Of a stretch of DNA of 64,000 nt, positions 46,483 to 61,300 are shown in pieces. The position numbers and the translations under genes were made by a program. Source of the DNA: Bryum argenteum (Eukaryota; Streptophyta; Bryopsida; Bryales; Bryaceae). Within the stretch, counting starts at the first letter, position 1. Every line of letters starts with the position of its first letter. Location of the stretch: NCBI GenBank assembly GCA_037043015.1, contig CM073325.1, positions 1,490,501 through 1,554,500 on the forward strand, read 5' to 3'. The notes beneath the pieces were generated by a model, which worked only from the letters and a program-made list of their open reading frames with translations, did no database searches and was not told the origin of the DNA.

Positions 46483-48107
46483 AATGGTTAATATGGTGTA
46501 ATTTAGAGTCTATTTGACAATTGTTTTGATTTCTATTCAATAAAATATTGATAACTTACACCAAAATTCACCATCCGACCACATGGTTCATGTGAATATA
46601 GACTAACATAGGTCATTTTGTTTGTTTTGATTCTAATATGACTCCATGTGGAAGATGTTTTATGGTTGACGACTCTTTAGCCCCGAAAAGCCTAGGCCAT
46701 TATTCTTCAAGAAACACTTCAAATCTGTCACTATCAAGAAGTGGCTTCAAAATCTAGTTTTAGAGTGAAATTTAAGACTTCTAATCCTAGAATCTTAAAA
46801 TAAACATTGATATAAAGCCACCAAATTTTTTAGGCTACTATGCATCGGAAGGATTAAAATATTATAGCATTTGAAATCATAAAAATAATTCATTTGCTTA
46901 ATTGTATTGAGTGGTCTAGCACACTTTAATTTCACTTGGCTTAAAAAAAATTCACTATACAAGGTCTAACTTCTTTAAAATCATGATTGGCATGATCATG
47001 TTGGTTACCTTAAAACCAATTTCTAGACATGGAAAAGGTGTGTAGCATATTCAAAACAAATATGCAAAGGATCGAGATTGAAATTATTTGACAAACTTTT
47101 ATGCCACATTTTATTCTTTTGTGAACTCAACATGCTTTAGAATGAAAATCCAAAATGATTGATAAGAATTTATTTATCACATAAATTTTTCGCTAGAAAA
47201 AAAATTTTAAAAAAATGAAGATCTATAGGTTATATATAGGAAATAGTGTTTTTTTTCTCTCCCTTGACCAAAATGTGTGAACATGTTTGACTGGGGCTAA
47301 ATGCTCTTTTTACAGTGAAGACAATTTTAGAAATTTGGAATCGTAAAAGAATGTAATATTCTTTAGTCTCAAACGACTGTATGTGAAAGATGTTAGTTCT
47401 ACAATATCTACATTAATATTTTTACTATCATGTGTTGCTAAATGTTTTCATTTTTCTTGTTCTTAAGCAAGTAACTATAATGTATGACGGGTATCAATAT
47501 GGGCGGGTATCCCTCGTGGGCGGGTATCAGACGTTTGAAATGGCTTTAATATAGTAAATGGGATGTTTATTGGAGTTCACTTGGTTGATTGTTTCAAGGG
47601 TGTGTCTTGCACACACCCCTTGCAATCTCTCGATACTTTTTTATTATTTCTATTTTTAAAGATTCTTAAATTTTTTTAGGGTTTAGGGTTTTAAGATTGG
47701 GATTTTGGTGGCTTTGGTGGCGGGTGCATGGGCTTTGCAAACAAAGACCACAAAGAGGATGAAGGGAGGAAGACGAAGATTTTAACATATCGAGTACAAA
47801 GTGGATGACTTGAATAGTAGCGTATCTGTCTGAGAGCGAATAAGAACCCAAAATGCACGTCGCAACAAAAATGTAACAACACCAATGATAGCAATGAGGA
47901 ATAGCAACAAGATCGTGAAAGTAGCAAGCATCGATTCGGTAGCAACAAAGAGGCGGCGATCCGGTACAACAAAGAGCAACGATTCGGTACTAGAGCAAGC
48001 AATGATTCGATTGATGCAATGACGGCGGCAAGGAGAATCGGCAAAAAGATTTTTGGTTGCAACAAGTCACGAAACTCTCCTAGTGCTCTCTGATCGTCCT
48101 AGCGGCC
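46483..48107. other. Intergenic, AT-rich, with a telobox-like motif
   Basis: TTTAGGGTTTAGGGTTTT at about 47676-47693 equals just over two plant telomere units; such teloboxes occur both as promoter elements and as interstitial relics. From about 47690 the minus strand stays open in Leu/Ser-rich frames up to the minisatellite, but no domain is visible. No gene is supported. Confidence 0.4.
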
Positions 48108-48445
48108 TTGAAACACGAGCAAAGAGCGGAGGAGGAAGAAAAGGCAATAGCAACCTGCAGAAACACGAGCAAGAGCGGAGGAGGAAGAAACGGCAACAAC
48201 GACCTTCAAAAACACGAGCAAGAGCGGAGGAGGAAGAAAAGGCAATAGCAACCTGCAGAAACACGAGCAAGAGCGGAGGAGGAAGAAACGGCAACAACGA
48301 CCTTCAAAAACACAAGCAAGAGCGGAGGAGGAAGAAAAGGCAATAGCAACCTGCAGAAACACGAGCAAGAGCGGAGGAGGAAGAAACGACAACAACGACC
48401 TTCAAAAACATGAGCAAGAGCGGAGGAGGAAGAAAAGGCAAGTGT
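48108..48445. repeat. 48-bp minisatellite arranged in 96-bp dimers
   Basis: Units of AACACGAGCAAGAGCGGAGG, AGGAAGAAACGGCAACAACG and ACCTTCAAA alternate with units ending AAAAGGCAATAGCAACCTGC and AGA, giving a 96-bp dimer present about 3.5 times. The plus strand is open across most of it (Arg/Lys/Glu-rich, RARAEEEEKA) and the minus strand is open as Leu/Phe/Ser-rich. Both frames result from the multiple-of-three period. Confidence 0.9.
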
Positions 48446-48482
48446 GCCAGAAGATCAGAAGCGGGGAGGTCAGATGAAAAAC

Positions 48483-48570
48483 AAAAGAGGAGGTGGTAGA
48501 GGTGTTCAGACCGCCAGCAAGGCAGGGGCCAGGGGGTGTCCGGGCGAACACCTCTACCACCTCCTCTTTT
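48483..48570. other. Perfect 25-bp inverted repeat with a 38-base GC-rich loop
   Basis: AAAAGAGGAGGTGGTAGAGG plus TGTTC (48483-48507) is mirrored exactly at 48546-48570. The loop contains GGCAGGGGCCAGGGGGTG. The hairpin follows the minisatellite directly and is followed by a run of T and then A. The sequence identity of the arms implies recent origin, gene conversion or selection. Confidence 0.88.
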
Positions 48571-50159
48571 TTTTTGTTTTTTTTTTTTTTTAAAAAAAAA
48601 ATGTCATTTTTTAGTTGATGGATGTCTAATCAAAGGTATTTTTATTCCTGTATTATAGCAATTTTGTTGTATGTTAAGTTTTTTAAAAAACTTTCTATAC
48701 TTATGAAAACAATTGAATGATTTTAGTAGAAGGCTAATGTAATCTACAAGTTATTGTTTCACTAAATTCTTGAAATTTTGTTGTGTGTTGTGAATCATTT
48801 TTTTAATTCTTAAAATTGACTGAAAATGAATTTTTTTTTTTTTTTTTTTTTCTTTCAAACTCCAAGATGACTCAAAATGTAAGTTACTAGTTGAATAATC
48901 TCTAACGCACAAGTGTTTGCATTGCTAAATTCCGGTTTATTTGTTGTATGTTTCCAGGTCTATATATTTTACATCTATTGAAGAGCATGTCTAAGAATGG
49001 ACATGTGGTGTGAACACCACTTGGTTCTAAGCCCTATAAAGCTAACTCATTGAGGTGGGAATAATTTAGTTACAATTTGATTTAATATTTTTTGTTCTTC
49101 TATAAAACTTTGTTCCTACTTGAGTGCAATTGAATCATTGGTTGCAAGTTTTATTCAACTTTCATTTTTATAATGTAGTAGAAGTTAAAGTTAAAGTTTA
49201 AAATTACCATATTTTCCAAACAATGATATATTGCATTCATACAAGAACACATGATAATTCTATCCATCGCTATGATAATAGATCATACAATGAATATTGC
49301 AAATATTATTTTTTCTTGCAAATTTAATTGAACCTATAAGTAAGTTGTAACTTTCTATAATCATTGTCATTGCAATAATTATTCCTTTATCCTAAACAAT
49401 ACCACCATCTTTGTGATTTTATGCACGCTCAAAGCATGATGTAGGATTATAATGGAAATTGCCATAGGTACAAAGTAATTTGACGCCATTTCATGTTGTC
49501 ATTGCCTTTTTTTATTTCAATCAACGATTTTTAGCAATGTATTATGAAACGCAAACAATCCAATTCCTAAGGTGTAACATAGTCTTGGACAAGGTATCAA
49601 ACATGATTATTGTTATTTCCATGTAATCAAAACTTAGCATCGTATTATTTTATCCAACACAGGTCTGTAGAGGTAGGTAAACCGTTAATTTATATATAAA
49701 TAAAGTACACAAGATAATCCTAAGTAATTTAACAACTTTAAACAATCTTAACAATTATATACAATATCATTACGAACTTAGTAACCAACATTAACAATCA
49801 TGTTTGGAAGCAAAAATTTATGTCCTTGAACATATGTTCGTTCGAATGAATGATATTTTCTATTGCTTACACACATATTTTCACATGTTTGCAATGTATA
49901 GGTTCCTATTAGTTCAACAACGACAATCGATACCCAATTTCCAAATCCCTTTAGTACATCAAAACACCCAATCTGAAGCGATGTCATTAATCCGAACGGT
50001 TCGATGGGAGCGCGATTAATCTGAAAAAACTCGTCGTGCGAGGCGGATGGAGATGGTATTACTCGGTCATTTCATCTCAATTGGGAAGGACATTTGAATT
50101 GTTATCGAGACAAAAGAGAAGTTGTCGGCTTGGCAACTAGGAGTATACATTTGAAAACT
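48571..50159. other. Intergenic, AT-rich, no gene seen
   Basis: It starts with long T and A homopolymer runs (48564-48600). Another T run lies at 48830-48850. No coding region or repeat family member was recognised. Confidence 0.4.
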
Positions 50160-53122
50160 CGGCGCGCAATTGCATGGATCGAAGTTATTCCCGTCCGAGG
50201 TGGCGATCTGGCATCACTAGGGTAGACGATGCATTGCGTTGGATTTGGAGAGATTGTGGGAGAGCGTCTTGGAATGTGTGTTGGATTGATCATCCGTTGG
50301 CGCAAGTCTTATCTACGTCGATAGCCATGGAACCCACCATTCAAAATGGCGAGGGCGTATTGAATGGGTCTCAAACGCCACCGTACGAGAGGTTGGCGCA
50401 AGAATTTGATTTCCATGACAACTTCAACACACCCTGGATCCACCGAGATAGGTCTCGGCGATGAGTATAGCTTCAAACCCCGTAGATGAGAACTCTCCAT
50501 TTTCTCAAAGTCTCTTTCCAACATCCGAGATTTGCCCCATGTAGATGGGCTTATTCAATGTCGAGCGGCCCGACGTCCATATTCTATCTGAAAATGTAAG
50601 AAGCGAGATTCCAGGAGACATCTTCTAGAGAAGGTATATCTACGAAGGTATCTCTTCTAAGCGTCAAAGGGCAATAGGGCGAGGAGGATGCAAACAAAAT
50701 TGTTTGAGAGACATTCAAGAACGGTATCTATTGGACATGTGTTATAATGTGTGGGCTTCTACTTATGCAATTCGAAGTACTTGGATGAGACAAATGTTCC
50801 TTTCTTTTTATACACGGACGGAACGTTTCCAACGAGATAAATTTGTCACAAAGTTAGATGGCAAACAAGTTTGTAATGCTTGTTATGCTCTGGGCATTGG
50901 ATATTCACAAAGACGGTTTAAACAACTGAAGAAGGAGTGTTTAATATATGGAAGAGTGGCAGCGATTCACGGTAACAGCCTTTCAAACCCGCTTCGGGAG
51001 AGCACTAGAATGTCAGCGGCAGAGGCCTCATTTACATCATTTGTGGACGAAGCTGGTTGTCTCAACCTCATCGTTCAATTCTTCGTAAGGATGACAACAA
51101 AGTGGTGCCTCTTATTCTCCTGCCCATGAATACTCAGAAGTCTGATATATTCAATTACGTGAACGAGGAGGTGAAGAGAGTTTATAACGGAGAAACCATT
51201 TCAATTAGCTCGTTCCGGACGATGTGGCGCATCAGGTATCCTCATGTCCAGGTACCTCCATTCTCGAGGTTTTCAAAGTGTTATCACTGCTGGGAGTATA
51301 AATGTGCCATGGAGGGAACCACGAATGCGATCTTTCGGATCAAAATAAAAGAGTTGTTTATGATGCATCTGCGTATTCGGATGGAAGAACGGAGGGATTA
51401 TTGGATATTTAAGAGGTCGTGCTATATCGGCGGAGTTGTACATGTGCATCATCATTGATGGCGTGGCTCAAAACACTACCATGGTACCGAGAATCGTCAA
51501 AACCGTGAAGAACATCGAGTATCGGTTTGTGAAGACCCATTTGTGGGAGCCCTCGTGCATGGGATTGGTTTATCTTTGCGATGTGTGGTTCGGCGCGCAC
51601 CACAAACATGATAGCAACCAGGTGGTGAAAGCGCATTGTTGCGCGTGATAGGAGATGTGAAGAGGAGAAAACGCTTTTTGCCTCCAACATTACGTATCAA
51701 GCGGATAATCTGCACAGAGAATAAAAACATTTACATGTTTGCTCTATGTGTTTCATTGGTGGGATTGGGTTTTTTTTCAAGAGGTGGAGCTCTCTTTCCT
51801 TATAGTGGGCCATACACACGAAGATATCGACCAACGCTTTAGTTGTATATCTAATGTGTTGAAGAGGTCGGACATCGACTCATTGAAGAAAATGCTTAGT
51901 CTAATAGAACAAGGTACATCCATAACAGAGCGTTTGTTAGCGCCCGGACTCTTAGAAAATGTGTTGGGTGGAAGTCCTTCATAACCCCTCACTTATCGAC
52001 GGGTGGGGACTCTTTGGTTGGCATAACCTTTCCGCACCACATGCGATTCTATATGGACAATCGAGAGGGGGTCGGTAAGGTTCGAGTACAACACAAACAT
52101 TATAGCAAGGATAAATGGGGACCTGAGTTAGGGACAAAGACGTTGCAATCGCTACCAAATAAAGAAGAACGACCATCGTTTGCAAAGGTGTTTGCGGTGA
52201 TGAAAAAGGGAGTTGAAGGCATTGGATGACTTTATTGCATACAAAGAAAGGTGCATTCAAAGATTCCAACATCCGGAAAATGGTGAAGCTAAAAGAGGCC
52301 AAACATTTGAAACTATACCTAGCCGAATTTCCAAGCAAAGATCGTAGCAACGAGCATAGTTCTTCTTCAGACTTTGGCCTTCGAGAGGTATTAGAGACAT
52401 CACCTCATCGTAGATGCATCAATAGATGTTATTGACGATCGAAATGAATCAAACCACGAGATTACTATTGTGGACCAAATAGTGGCGATGCTTCCAAATT
52501 CTGAGGCTAGAGGATACTTTGGTCATCGAAGAGAGAGGCCACCTAACCAAGCAGTGCGTAGGGCACAAAGAACGGCTCGCAGTCACATCTTTGATGGAAT
52601 TGAAGAAAGAGCGGTATCAGAAGGTACTGACGATCCTTTTCCCCAATTTGATCCTCAATCTGATATCCGTTCTGGACAATTTGTAGCCCTCAGTGTTGAT
52701 CGTGCGAGTAGAGACGAGGTGTTCCATTTTATTTAGGGAAGGTGATTGAAGACGGAAAAGGCCGGAATAAAATCAAGATGAAAGTTTGTTGGTATTGGCC
52801 AATCATTCGAGGGGGAGTTGTTGACGGACCGAGTTCCTCTTTACAACGGTATGCAAACTGTTTGGATTCATTGTGGGACCCATCTGGGGAGAATCACGAT
52901 TGGATAGATAAAGAGGCATGTACTTTTTCATGGGCGGACGAACCAGAAAGAATCATGTCTGGTCATAGTCGGGGGAGAAACCACAATGTCTTTGGAGTGC
53001 AGGTTCCAAGCAACATTTGCATTATCCAATCTGCGAAGGCCCACATATTAGAATATATCGCAATGCAAACCCAAGCTATCGACGATGACCGGTTGCAAGC
53101 CGCATTAAATATTAGTACGTAG
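50160..53122 (+). pseudogene. Decayed DUF7869-type (transposon-associated) gene
   Basis: Coding-like stretches occur in several plus-strand frames. They include a Cys-containing start (IGRGGCKQNCLRDIQERYLL), a KFVTKLDGKQVCNACYALGI block that resembles a zinc-binding module, a FSRFSKCYHCWEYK Cys pair, and LPPTLRI with NKNIYMFALCVSLVGLGFF. The diagnostic VGHTHEDIDQRFSCISNVL lies near 51800-51860. The 3' part has SGQFVALSVDRASRDEVF and a KVCWYWP block near 52780-52800. This order matches DUF7869 proteins, which are patchily spread and multicopy in eukaryotes, as transposon cargo or transposase-like genes are; their function is unproven. The reading frame is broken at many places and splice sites do not account for this, so it is not expected to be functional. 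Confidence 0.7.
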
Positions 53123-53237
53123 TCTATGTGTTTTGTGTACACATGGTGTTTCTAAGTGTATATACGTACTAGATAGTACAAGATCGCAAGGATTATTTTC
53201 AGACGTGTTGTTGCGATGGACATATTGGTTGAATTTA

Positions 53238-53786
53238 GGGAGGGTTTAGACTGGGGCCATGGGCTGAAAAGTGAGCTGGGGTGATAGAAATGCGGTCTTT
53301 TCATTGGTGCAGAGGTTGGGGCTGGCTCCATCAAGTTTACACTACGAGTTGGAGCCAATTAACAAATAGCTTATTTTATTCAACCTGACAATGGCCCCAG
53401 GCCATGGAAAACATAGCACCCAACCTTGTGGGTTCTTTTCCTCTTGTTGAGGCCATTGTCAGAGCATTTACTTGCTTCTAATATTTTATTCGTTGGAAAT
53501 TGAAAAGAAAGAGATAAATTCTAAATTTATGATACTTTAGTCATAATCCATAGAATAATCATAATCATTGGCTTCCAAAACCAGAAAAGAGAAGAGTGGA
53601 GGTGGACCCTCTCTTAATTGCAGCCACCAAAATGGCCCCAACCCCACCTACAGTGGTTTACACATGAAAGCAACAACAAGAACTCAAGTACTTTCTTATT
53701 AATGACCATGTGGACCTATTTGCATGCCACATAGGATGCATTCGCCTCCATTCACAATTGGCCTTGGCCCCAGTCTAAACCCCCCC
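53238..53786. mobile_element. Tourist/PIF-Harbinger-type MITE (549 bp)
   Basis: The ends are GGGAGGGTTTAGACTGGGG (continuing CCA) and, inverted, GGGGGGGTTTAGACTGGGG (continuing CCA), a 22-bp terminal repeat with one mismatch. TTA flanks it on both sides (53235-53237 and 53787-53789). An inner inverted pair (TGACAATGGCCCCAGGCC against GAGGCCATTGTCA) adds structure. It has no coding capacity. Confidence 0.85.
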
Positions 53787-53789
53787 TTA

Positions 53790-54400
53790 GTTGTATTATC
53801 AGTTATATACATAACTTGGTATACATTTAGAATCTGTGTATTTAGATACTTTTCTACCACATATATACAAAGTACAATATGGAGTATATTTTTATTAAAT
53901 GTCCATTGGAACAATTTGGTGCCTACTTTTATTAACAGTTTGGTGCTCGTGTCAATTTGCTCACCAAAAATATATTAACTATAATCTGCACAATTTGTAG
54001 CATATACTAAGCATTTCAAATATCCCTGGACAAAAATATTTGTATTATTCACATGGATTTATACCAAAAATATGTTCACAATGCCATTAGAAGTCTTTTT
54101 ATATTACCACTTCTGACAATACGCAACATTCTTTGCAAAACACCTTTTTTTCTAGAAAAAATCAAGTTTAAAAATAAAAAATTTCATTTTTGCAAGAAAT
54201 GGCCATCGTAGTACCCAAGTGCACTTTTAAATAGCCGGGCGCATAATTGCTTAATTGCGCGTTATTAGGGGTTAAAAGGAATGTTGATTATTGGTATAAG
54301 TATGGTTTGATCCTATGGTTCTATGGGGGCTGAAAACTCATGAACTTTTGGTCATGTACCGCGCATTATTGATGATGAATTACATAGGGCCGATACTTTG
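53790..54400. other. Intergenic, AT-rich, no gene seen
   Basis: No gene or repeat family was recognised between the MITE and the duplicated block that follows. Confidence 0.35.
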
Positions 54401-55130
54401 TTTTGTTTTGCGAGTGACATAATGATTTTGGAAACAGGCTGTGGAATTGGGACACAGAAGGTGTTGTTGGAAGCGGGTTTTTTTGGATAAAGGTGCAGGC
54501 AATGATCGGATTGTGAATTGGGCCGACGGATCCCAAGATATTCAATTTCCAAGTGATTATGGCCCCGAGATCACGAAAAATTACAAAAATTATCTAATTT
54601 TTGGATCTAGCAGAAGAAACCAGAGAGGCATGGTGTAAGTATTTAAGTGGGTGTGGCAACGTCACAAGGGCATACTGGTATATTATATAAGGCAAATACC
54701 TTGTTTATTTTGTTCGTTTGTGATTTTATGATATCGGGGACAACCATTCGGATTAGGCTACATGAGGTGTTGTTGAACGGTTAGCGGGTATTTTTTGTAG
54801 GGGTGTAGGCAACAAGTAGATTACAATGGGACGTGCGGATTTTAAATTATTGGATTTTGAAGCATTTATGGTTTCAAAAATGACCAAAAATTATGAAAAA
54901 TGACCTAATTTTTAATTGAGCAATAAAACAAGAGGAATTGAGTTTTATTAGGTGACACGTTGCTCGGAGCCCTTGGAAATTTACCAAACATAGAAACATG
55001 GGCATACAAGTGTAGAATCTTGGTTTTTTTCTGTTTACGGCAGCGGGGATGGGCATGGTAAAAGTATTTACGTTGGCATGGCAACGTCGCACAAAGTGGA
55101 CTTGTTCATATTAAATAAGCACTTGTAAAG
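54401..55130. repeat. Two diverged tandem copies of a ~330-400-bp unit
   Basis: About 54410-54710 and 54720-55120 share an ordered set of blocks: GGTGTTGTTG-A-CGG, TTTTTTG-A-AGGTG-AGGCAA, a GATT-TGGC/AAGCATTTATGG-CC block, AAAAATTA-AAAAAT-A-CTAATTTTT, GGCATGGT-TAAGTATTTA, and GGCAACGTC-CA. The second copy is longer because of internal insertion. Neither encodes a recognisable protein. Confidence 0.6.
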
Positions 55131-55239
55131 GAAGCTTGAGAATATCACATGAGTACACCCCCCAAAGACGCAGTTTACACTCAAGGTGGGTGTAACTTGC
55201 CACATCATGTCTACTCAATAGTGTAGTGGTTGGTGTACT

Positions 55240-55975
55240 TTTCTACTAGTAAAGGGTGTTAACTACTATTCACTAAATTAGGTGGATCAAAACCACATTT
55301 CCCCCAACCATTCATAGGCGAAAGCAAGTGAGGAGGTAAACTATAGCTTCTAGATGTAATCACATCTAGAATCACTTCTAGATGTAACTTTGATGTACTT
55401 GTTGGGTACATTTTAGGTTGAGTTGATTTGGGTACATCTCCAAATTTCACTTCAAAACTTATGACTATTTCAATCTTAATTCAAAAGTAAGGATTCCACC
55501 TCTTACATACTTTGCCCATATGCAAAAATTCATGCAAAAATTCATTCACTTGGCCAATATGAAATTGAACAGTTTCTGAACCACTTACTACATATTGCAC
55601 AGTATTCAAAAATCGACTACAGAATGCACAGTAATAAAAAAATCAACTAAATATTGCACAGTAATCAGAAAATCAAGTGTTCACCATCAGATCACCTATT
55701 CGAGCGACTTTTCTATTAATGAAGGGTGTTAACGATTGTTCACTATATTGCACAGTATTCGAAAAATCAAGTGATCACCATCAGATCACAGTACTCAAAA
55801 AATCAACTCAGTGATCACCATCAGATCACCTATTCAAGCCACTTCTCTGTTCCAGCCGCTATTCTATTGGTGAAGGGTGTTAACTATTGTTCAGTATATT
55901 GCACAGTATTCAAAAAATCAAGTGATCACCATCAGCTCACCTATTCAATGATCACCTATCCACAATACATCTTTG
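55240..55975. repeat. Irregular tandem repeats around AAGGGTGTTAAC / GATCACCATCAGATCACC
   Basis: The phrase AAGGGTGTTAAC-(A)-TTCA(C/G)TA occurs near 55251, 55720 and 55873. From 55595, units of ATTGCACAGTA(T)TCAAAAAATC, AAGTGATCACCATCAGATCACC and TATTCAAGC-ACTTCT repeat with variable length. No gene is present. Confidence 0.7.
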
Positions 55976-56532
55976 ATTCAGTACAAAGGTGTTGATTAGC
56001 TGACCAAGTGCATTAAAACCGACTGCAACTCATACTTAACCAGCATGAGTGTGATAATGCCCCAAAACCGGATATGATCTTCGAAAGAGTCGAGACAATT
56101 TCAACTTTTCTAGAAGACTCTAGCTTCCGAAAGTGGTTAAAACGAGAACCCCCTCACGATGGAGCATTTTCAGTTACAAGTAGCCTGATTTAAGCATCCA
56201 ATTGGAACTCCGAGCTGCACTTGGTGCTTGTCATGTATGATACAACTTCACGAGGGCACATTAATTATGCAGATTCACGATAGTTCAGTTCATGATAGTT
56301 GAGTTTATGAGGTCAGTCTACCTCCGGCACGAAACGAAATGAACTCTGACTGCAGCCAGACTGAAACAAATAACTCGATTTGACACTCCGTAGACAATAA
56401 TCGATGCAATGATAGAGGTGACAAGACATACAATGAAGTGAATCCATCAAACCAGACAATATGAATTAAGAGGTTGATGGTGAATAAGATAGGGAACAAC
56501 TACATTTGTCAGATCAGCTCAGGTCAGAACAC
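55976..56532. other. 3' flank of RPS23
   Basis: No separate gene is seen. The part nearest 56532 should be the RPS23 3' UTR. Confidence 0.4.
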
Positions 56533-58195
<1,663 letters not shown>

Positions 58196-58300
58196 GGTGG
58201 CGGGCGGAGATTGACAAGACCCTAACGGGCTATGGCGGTGGGGTGCGCCTCGAGCTCCGGCGTCGAAACGAAGAAGGTAAAGAACTTCTACTTCGTCCTG
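58196..58300 (-). promoter_or_regulatory. RPS23 leader and proximal promoter
   Basis: Read on the minus strand, the start codon has the favourable context CCGCCACCATGG. The region just upstream is GC-richer than the AT-rich DNA beyond about 58330 and should hold the 5' UTR and transcription start. Confidence 0.45.
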
Positions 58301-61300
58301 CTCCCCCTTTAGGGCTCCCTGTTACGTTCCCATAGATCCTAACACGTTCCCACCCGATCTTTTATTTTTGGCGTGTTGGCTCCATTTTGTGTCGCAAAAT
58401 AAGAAACAAATAAGCACTGATAGATTAAATTTTACTTCTCATGAAAGAAATTCTCTTTGGATAAGAGTAAATTGAAGTTTTAATGTGACCTTCGGGAGTT
58501 GTATTTCCAGTATTCATCCATTACTTTTGTAGATATACAGTAGAGTGAAGATTTAAATAATGTGTTAAGTGTGTCTTTAGATTCGTTTAAAGTGTTGAGG
58601 TATATATCTACACGGACAAGTTTCATATGAAGGTGAATTGAGATTTACATACAAATGGCTATTTCTCACAAGTAAAACTCAGGTCAAGAAATTACTGTGT
58701 TGAAGAACAAGATTGTTGAAGTATGTTATTGAATACATATTTATTTTCTTACAAAATCTAAATGAAATTTTGTAAAGTTTCAAAATAAAAAATGAATCAC
58801 AAATTTTGTAGAATAAACAGATTTAAAAATATACTTCACTTTTAAACATTCATGGTGATATTGGCTCCCAACATACAAGATATTTCAAAATGGAAATGCT
58901 CTTTCCAATATGGATCAAATATTAAATTGTGTAAATGCAAGCCTTATTAAAACATGAGTCTCATAAACACATGAGAAGATTAGAAGACTTCCTCCTCCTT
59001 ACACAATAACACTCTCGTAGCAGATATCACCTTGGTATACCATAAATCTAACATCGATGCAATTTACTTATAGAACGTTTCAACAATACAAAAGTATATT
59101 AGAATAAAAATAAATTTAAAAAAATATATTCTATTAAAGAAATTCAATGCAATTCTATTTTTCATTTTTTCATTTATTTTTTCTTTTCGTTTTATGTTAC
59201 TTATCGTTTAAATGGATGACAATGCAAGTAGTTTCAAAAGCCCTCTATCCATGCTTGAGAATCGTGTTCTACCTCCGTCCATGCTTATTAACAGCATTTC
59301 GGATTAATGCTCACTCTTATACGATCTAATTGAGTCGACACCCACGACCTTTGAGCGTCTCTTTCTTGCTATAGCTGACGGCGGGACAAGACAGGAAGAG
59401 GAGGTGCTTGTACAAATGCCTTAATAATAGGTGGTCATGGTGCCTTAGGAAGAGATGGTAATGTTACCGGTACTCCTAGTGTTGTCTTGCTTGTTGCCTA
59501 ATTGTTGTCATTTGGTACTTGTTTTATTACTTACACTCAAAAACCAAGCTAACCTTTGAATTTCTTTTCATAAAGTAATGCTTATTGTTATGCATCTCAT
59601 TTTGAGAAGACATGCTGATGGTGCTCTAACTTGCAACATTGGAGTGATTTTTTTTCAATTTTTCTCATTCCGTTGTTATGATAAATAAAGTCGTTATGAT
59701 ATGAAATAAGTATTATAAGAATCTTACATATTTTTAAGTTTTGGAGACAGATAGATGGTTCACAAAATTATTTGCTAAATTAAGCGTGGTTTAGTTGGTC
59801 TTGATGTTAGAGTATTATATTATTCTTAATGTATTTAACTTTGCGCATAAAAACTTACTTCAAGTCTTTTTCTAATTATAACATGTTGAAAAGAGTGGTA
59901 ATGATGCAAACATGGTCAAACTTTTACAATTACATAATGATTATTCAACTTATTGTTGTAACTTTCTCATTATAATTCATATGTTTGTAATATACAATTA
60001 AACTTGGTCTATAAACCTTATGAACCATAGCATATTGAAAGCAAAATATCCCTCTCGTACTACAGATTCTTTTAAACTTCTATCTCTACTCCAAATTGAA
60101 TTTTTAACTTTCTTATGTTAATTCAATTAATTATTCTCGTTCATATTGTATGCACAAGGCTTGAATACCAATCCACAAATTCCATAAACCATAGACAATA
60201 TCAAAGGTAATAAACAAGAAATAATGTGTAATTGTTAATACAAGAAAGCTTCATTAATAGGATCTGTTTCGACACATTTGTTCTCCTTCATCAAGCTCCC
60301 TCTTTAGGGCTCTCTTGTTACGTTCCTATAGTTCCCAAGACGTTCACATGCAATCTTTATTTTTGACGTATTGACCTCCATTTTCTGTCGCAAAATGAAA
60401 ACAAATAAGCAATGATACTGTGGATTAAAATTAAATGCTCATTAAAGAAATTTTCTTTGGTTAAGAGTAAATTGAAGATTTATTGTAACCTTGAGGAGTT
60501 GTATCTTTATTATCAATTTTTTTACGTTCAATACTTTTGTAAATATAGTGTAATCAAATATGATATTTAAAGTGTTCAGATATATCTCTATACCTACAAG
60601 CTTCATATGAAGGTGTATTGAGTTTTATGTATAAAAGGCCAGTTTCTCACGGGATAAAAATCAGGTCAAAAACTACCATGTTGATGAACAAAATTTTTAA
60701 AATATGTTATAGAATATTGTAATTTTAAAAAAAAAATAAAAAATCCAAAAGAATTTTTGTAAAGTTTCAAATTTGAATTTCAAATGAATCACAACTTTTG
60801 TTGAATAATTTAAGCATGTGAGAAGGTGATTCTTAATAAATAAAGTTTAAGATATACTTCACTTTTGAATATTCATGGTGATATTGGCTCCTAACTTACG
60901 ACATATTTTAAAGTAGAAATAATATATCTAAAATAAAATATATGATAACCATACAACATTTGAAATAAATGAATTTAAGCTTGAACAAATAACATGGTCT
61001 ATTTATGTATTGAAACTTGTCATTTTCATCATCAAAGATTGTGGCACTTCAGTATGCTTGTAATAGATATATAATTTAATCATAATGAATTTCAAGGGCA
61101 ATTGTCATCAAATACTAGCATAAAAATAGTTTTGCCTTAAAATAGTTATTCATGCACACAACTCTTTATACACATGCAACAAATATTGAACACATGTTAG
61201 ACTCAACTTGAAGTAAGCAAACTTGACGCATTTCATGTGTTGGAAATTTCAACCAGCCAAAATTTATATATTGTGTGTTTAAAACTGAAAAATAAGTAAA

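Noticed and set aside
48053-48395. Opposed plus and minus frames over the 48-bp minisatellite
   Set aside because: Both strands stay open because the unit length is a multiple of three; composition is pure repeat.
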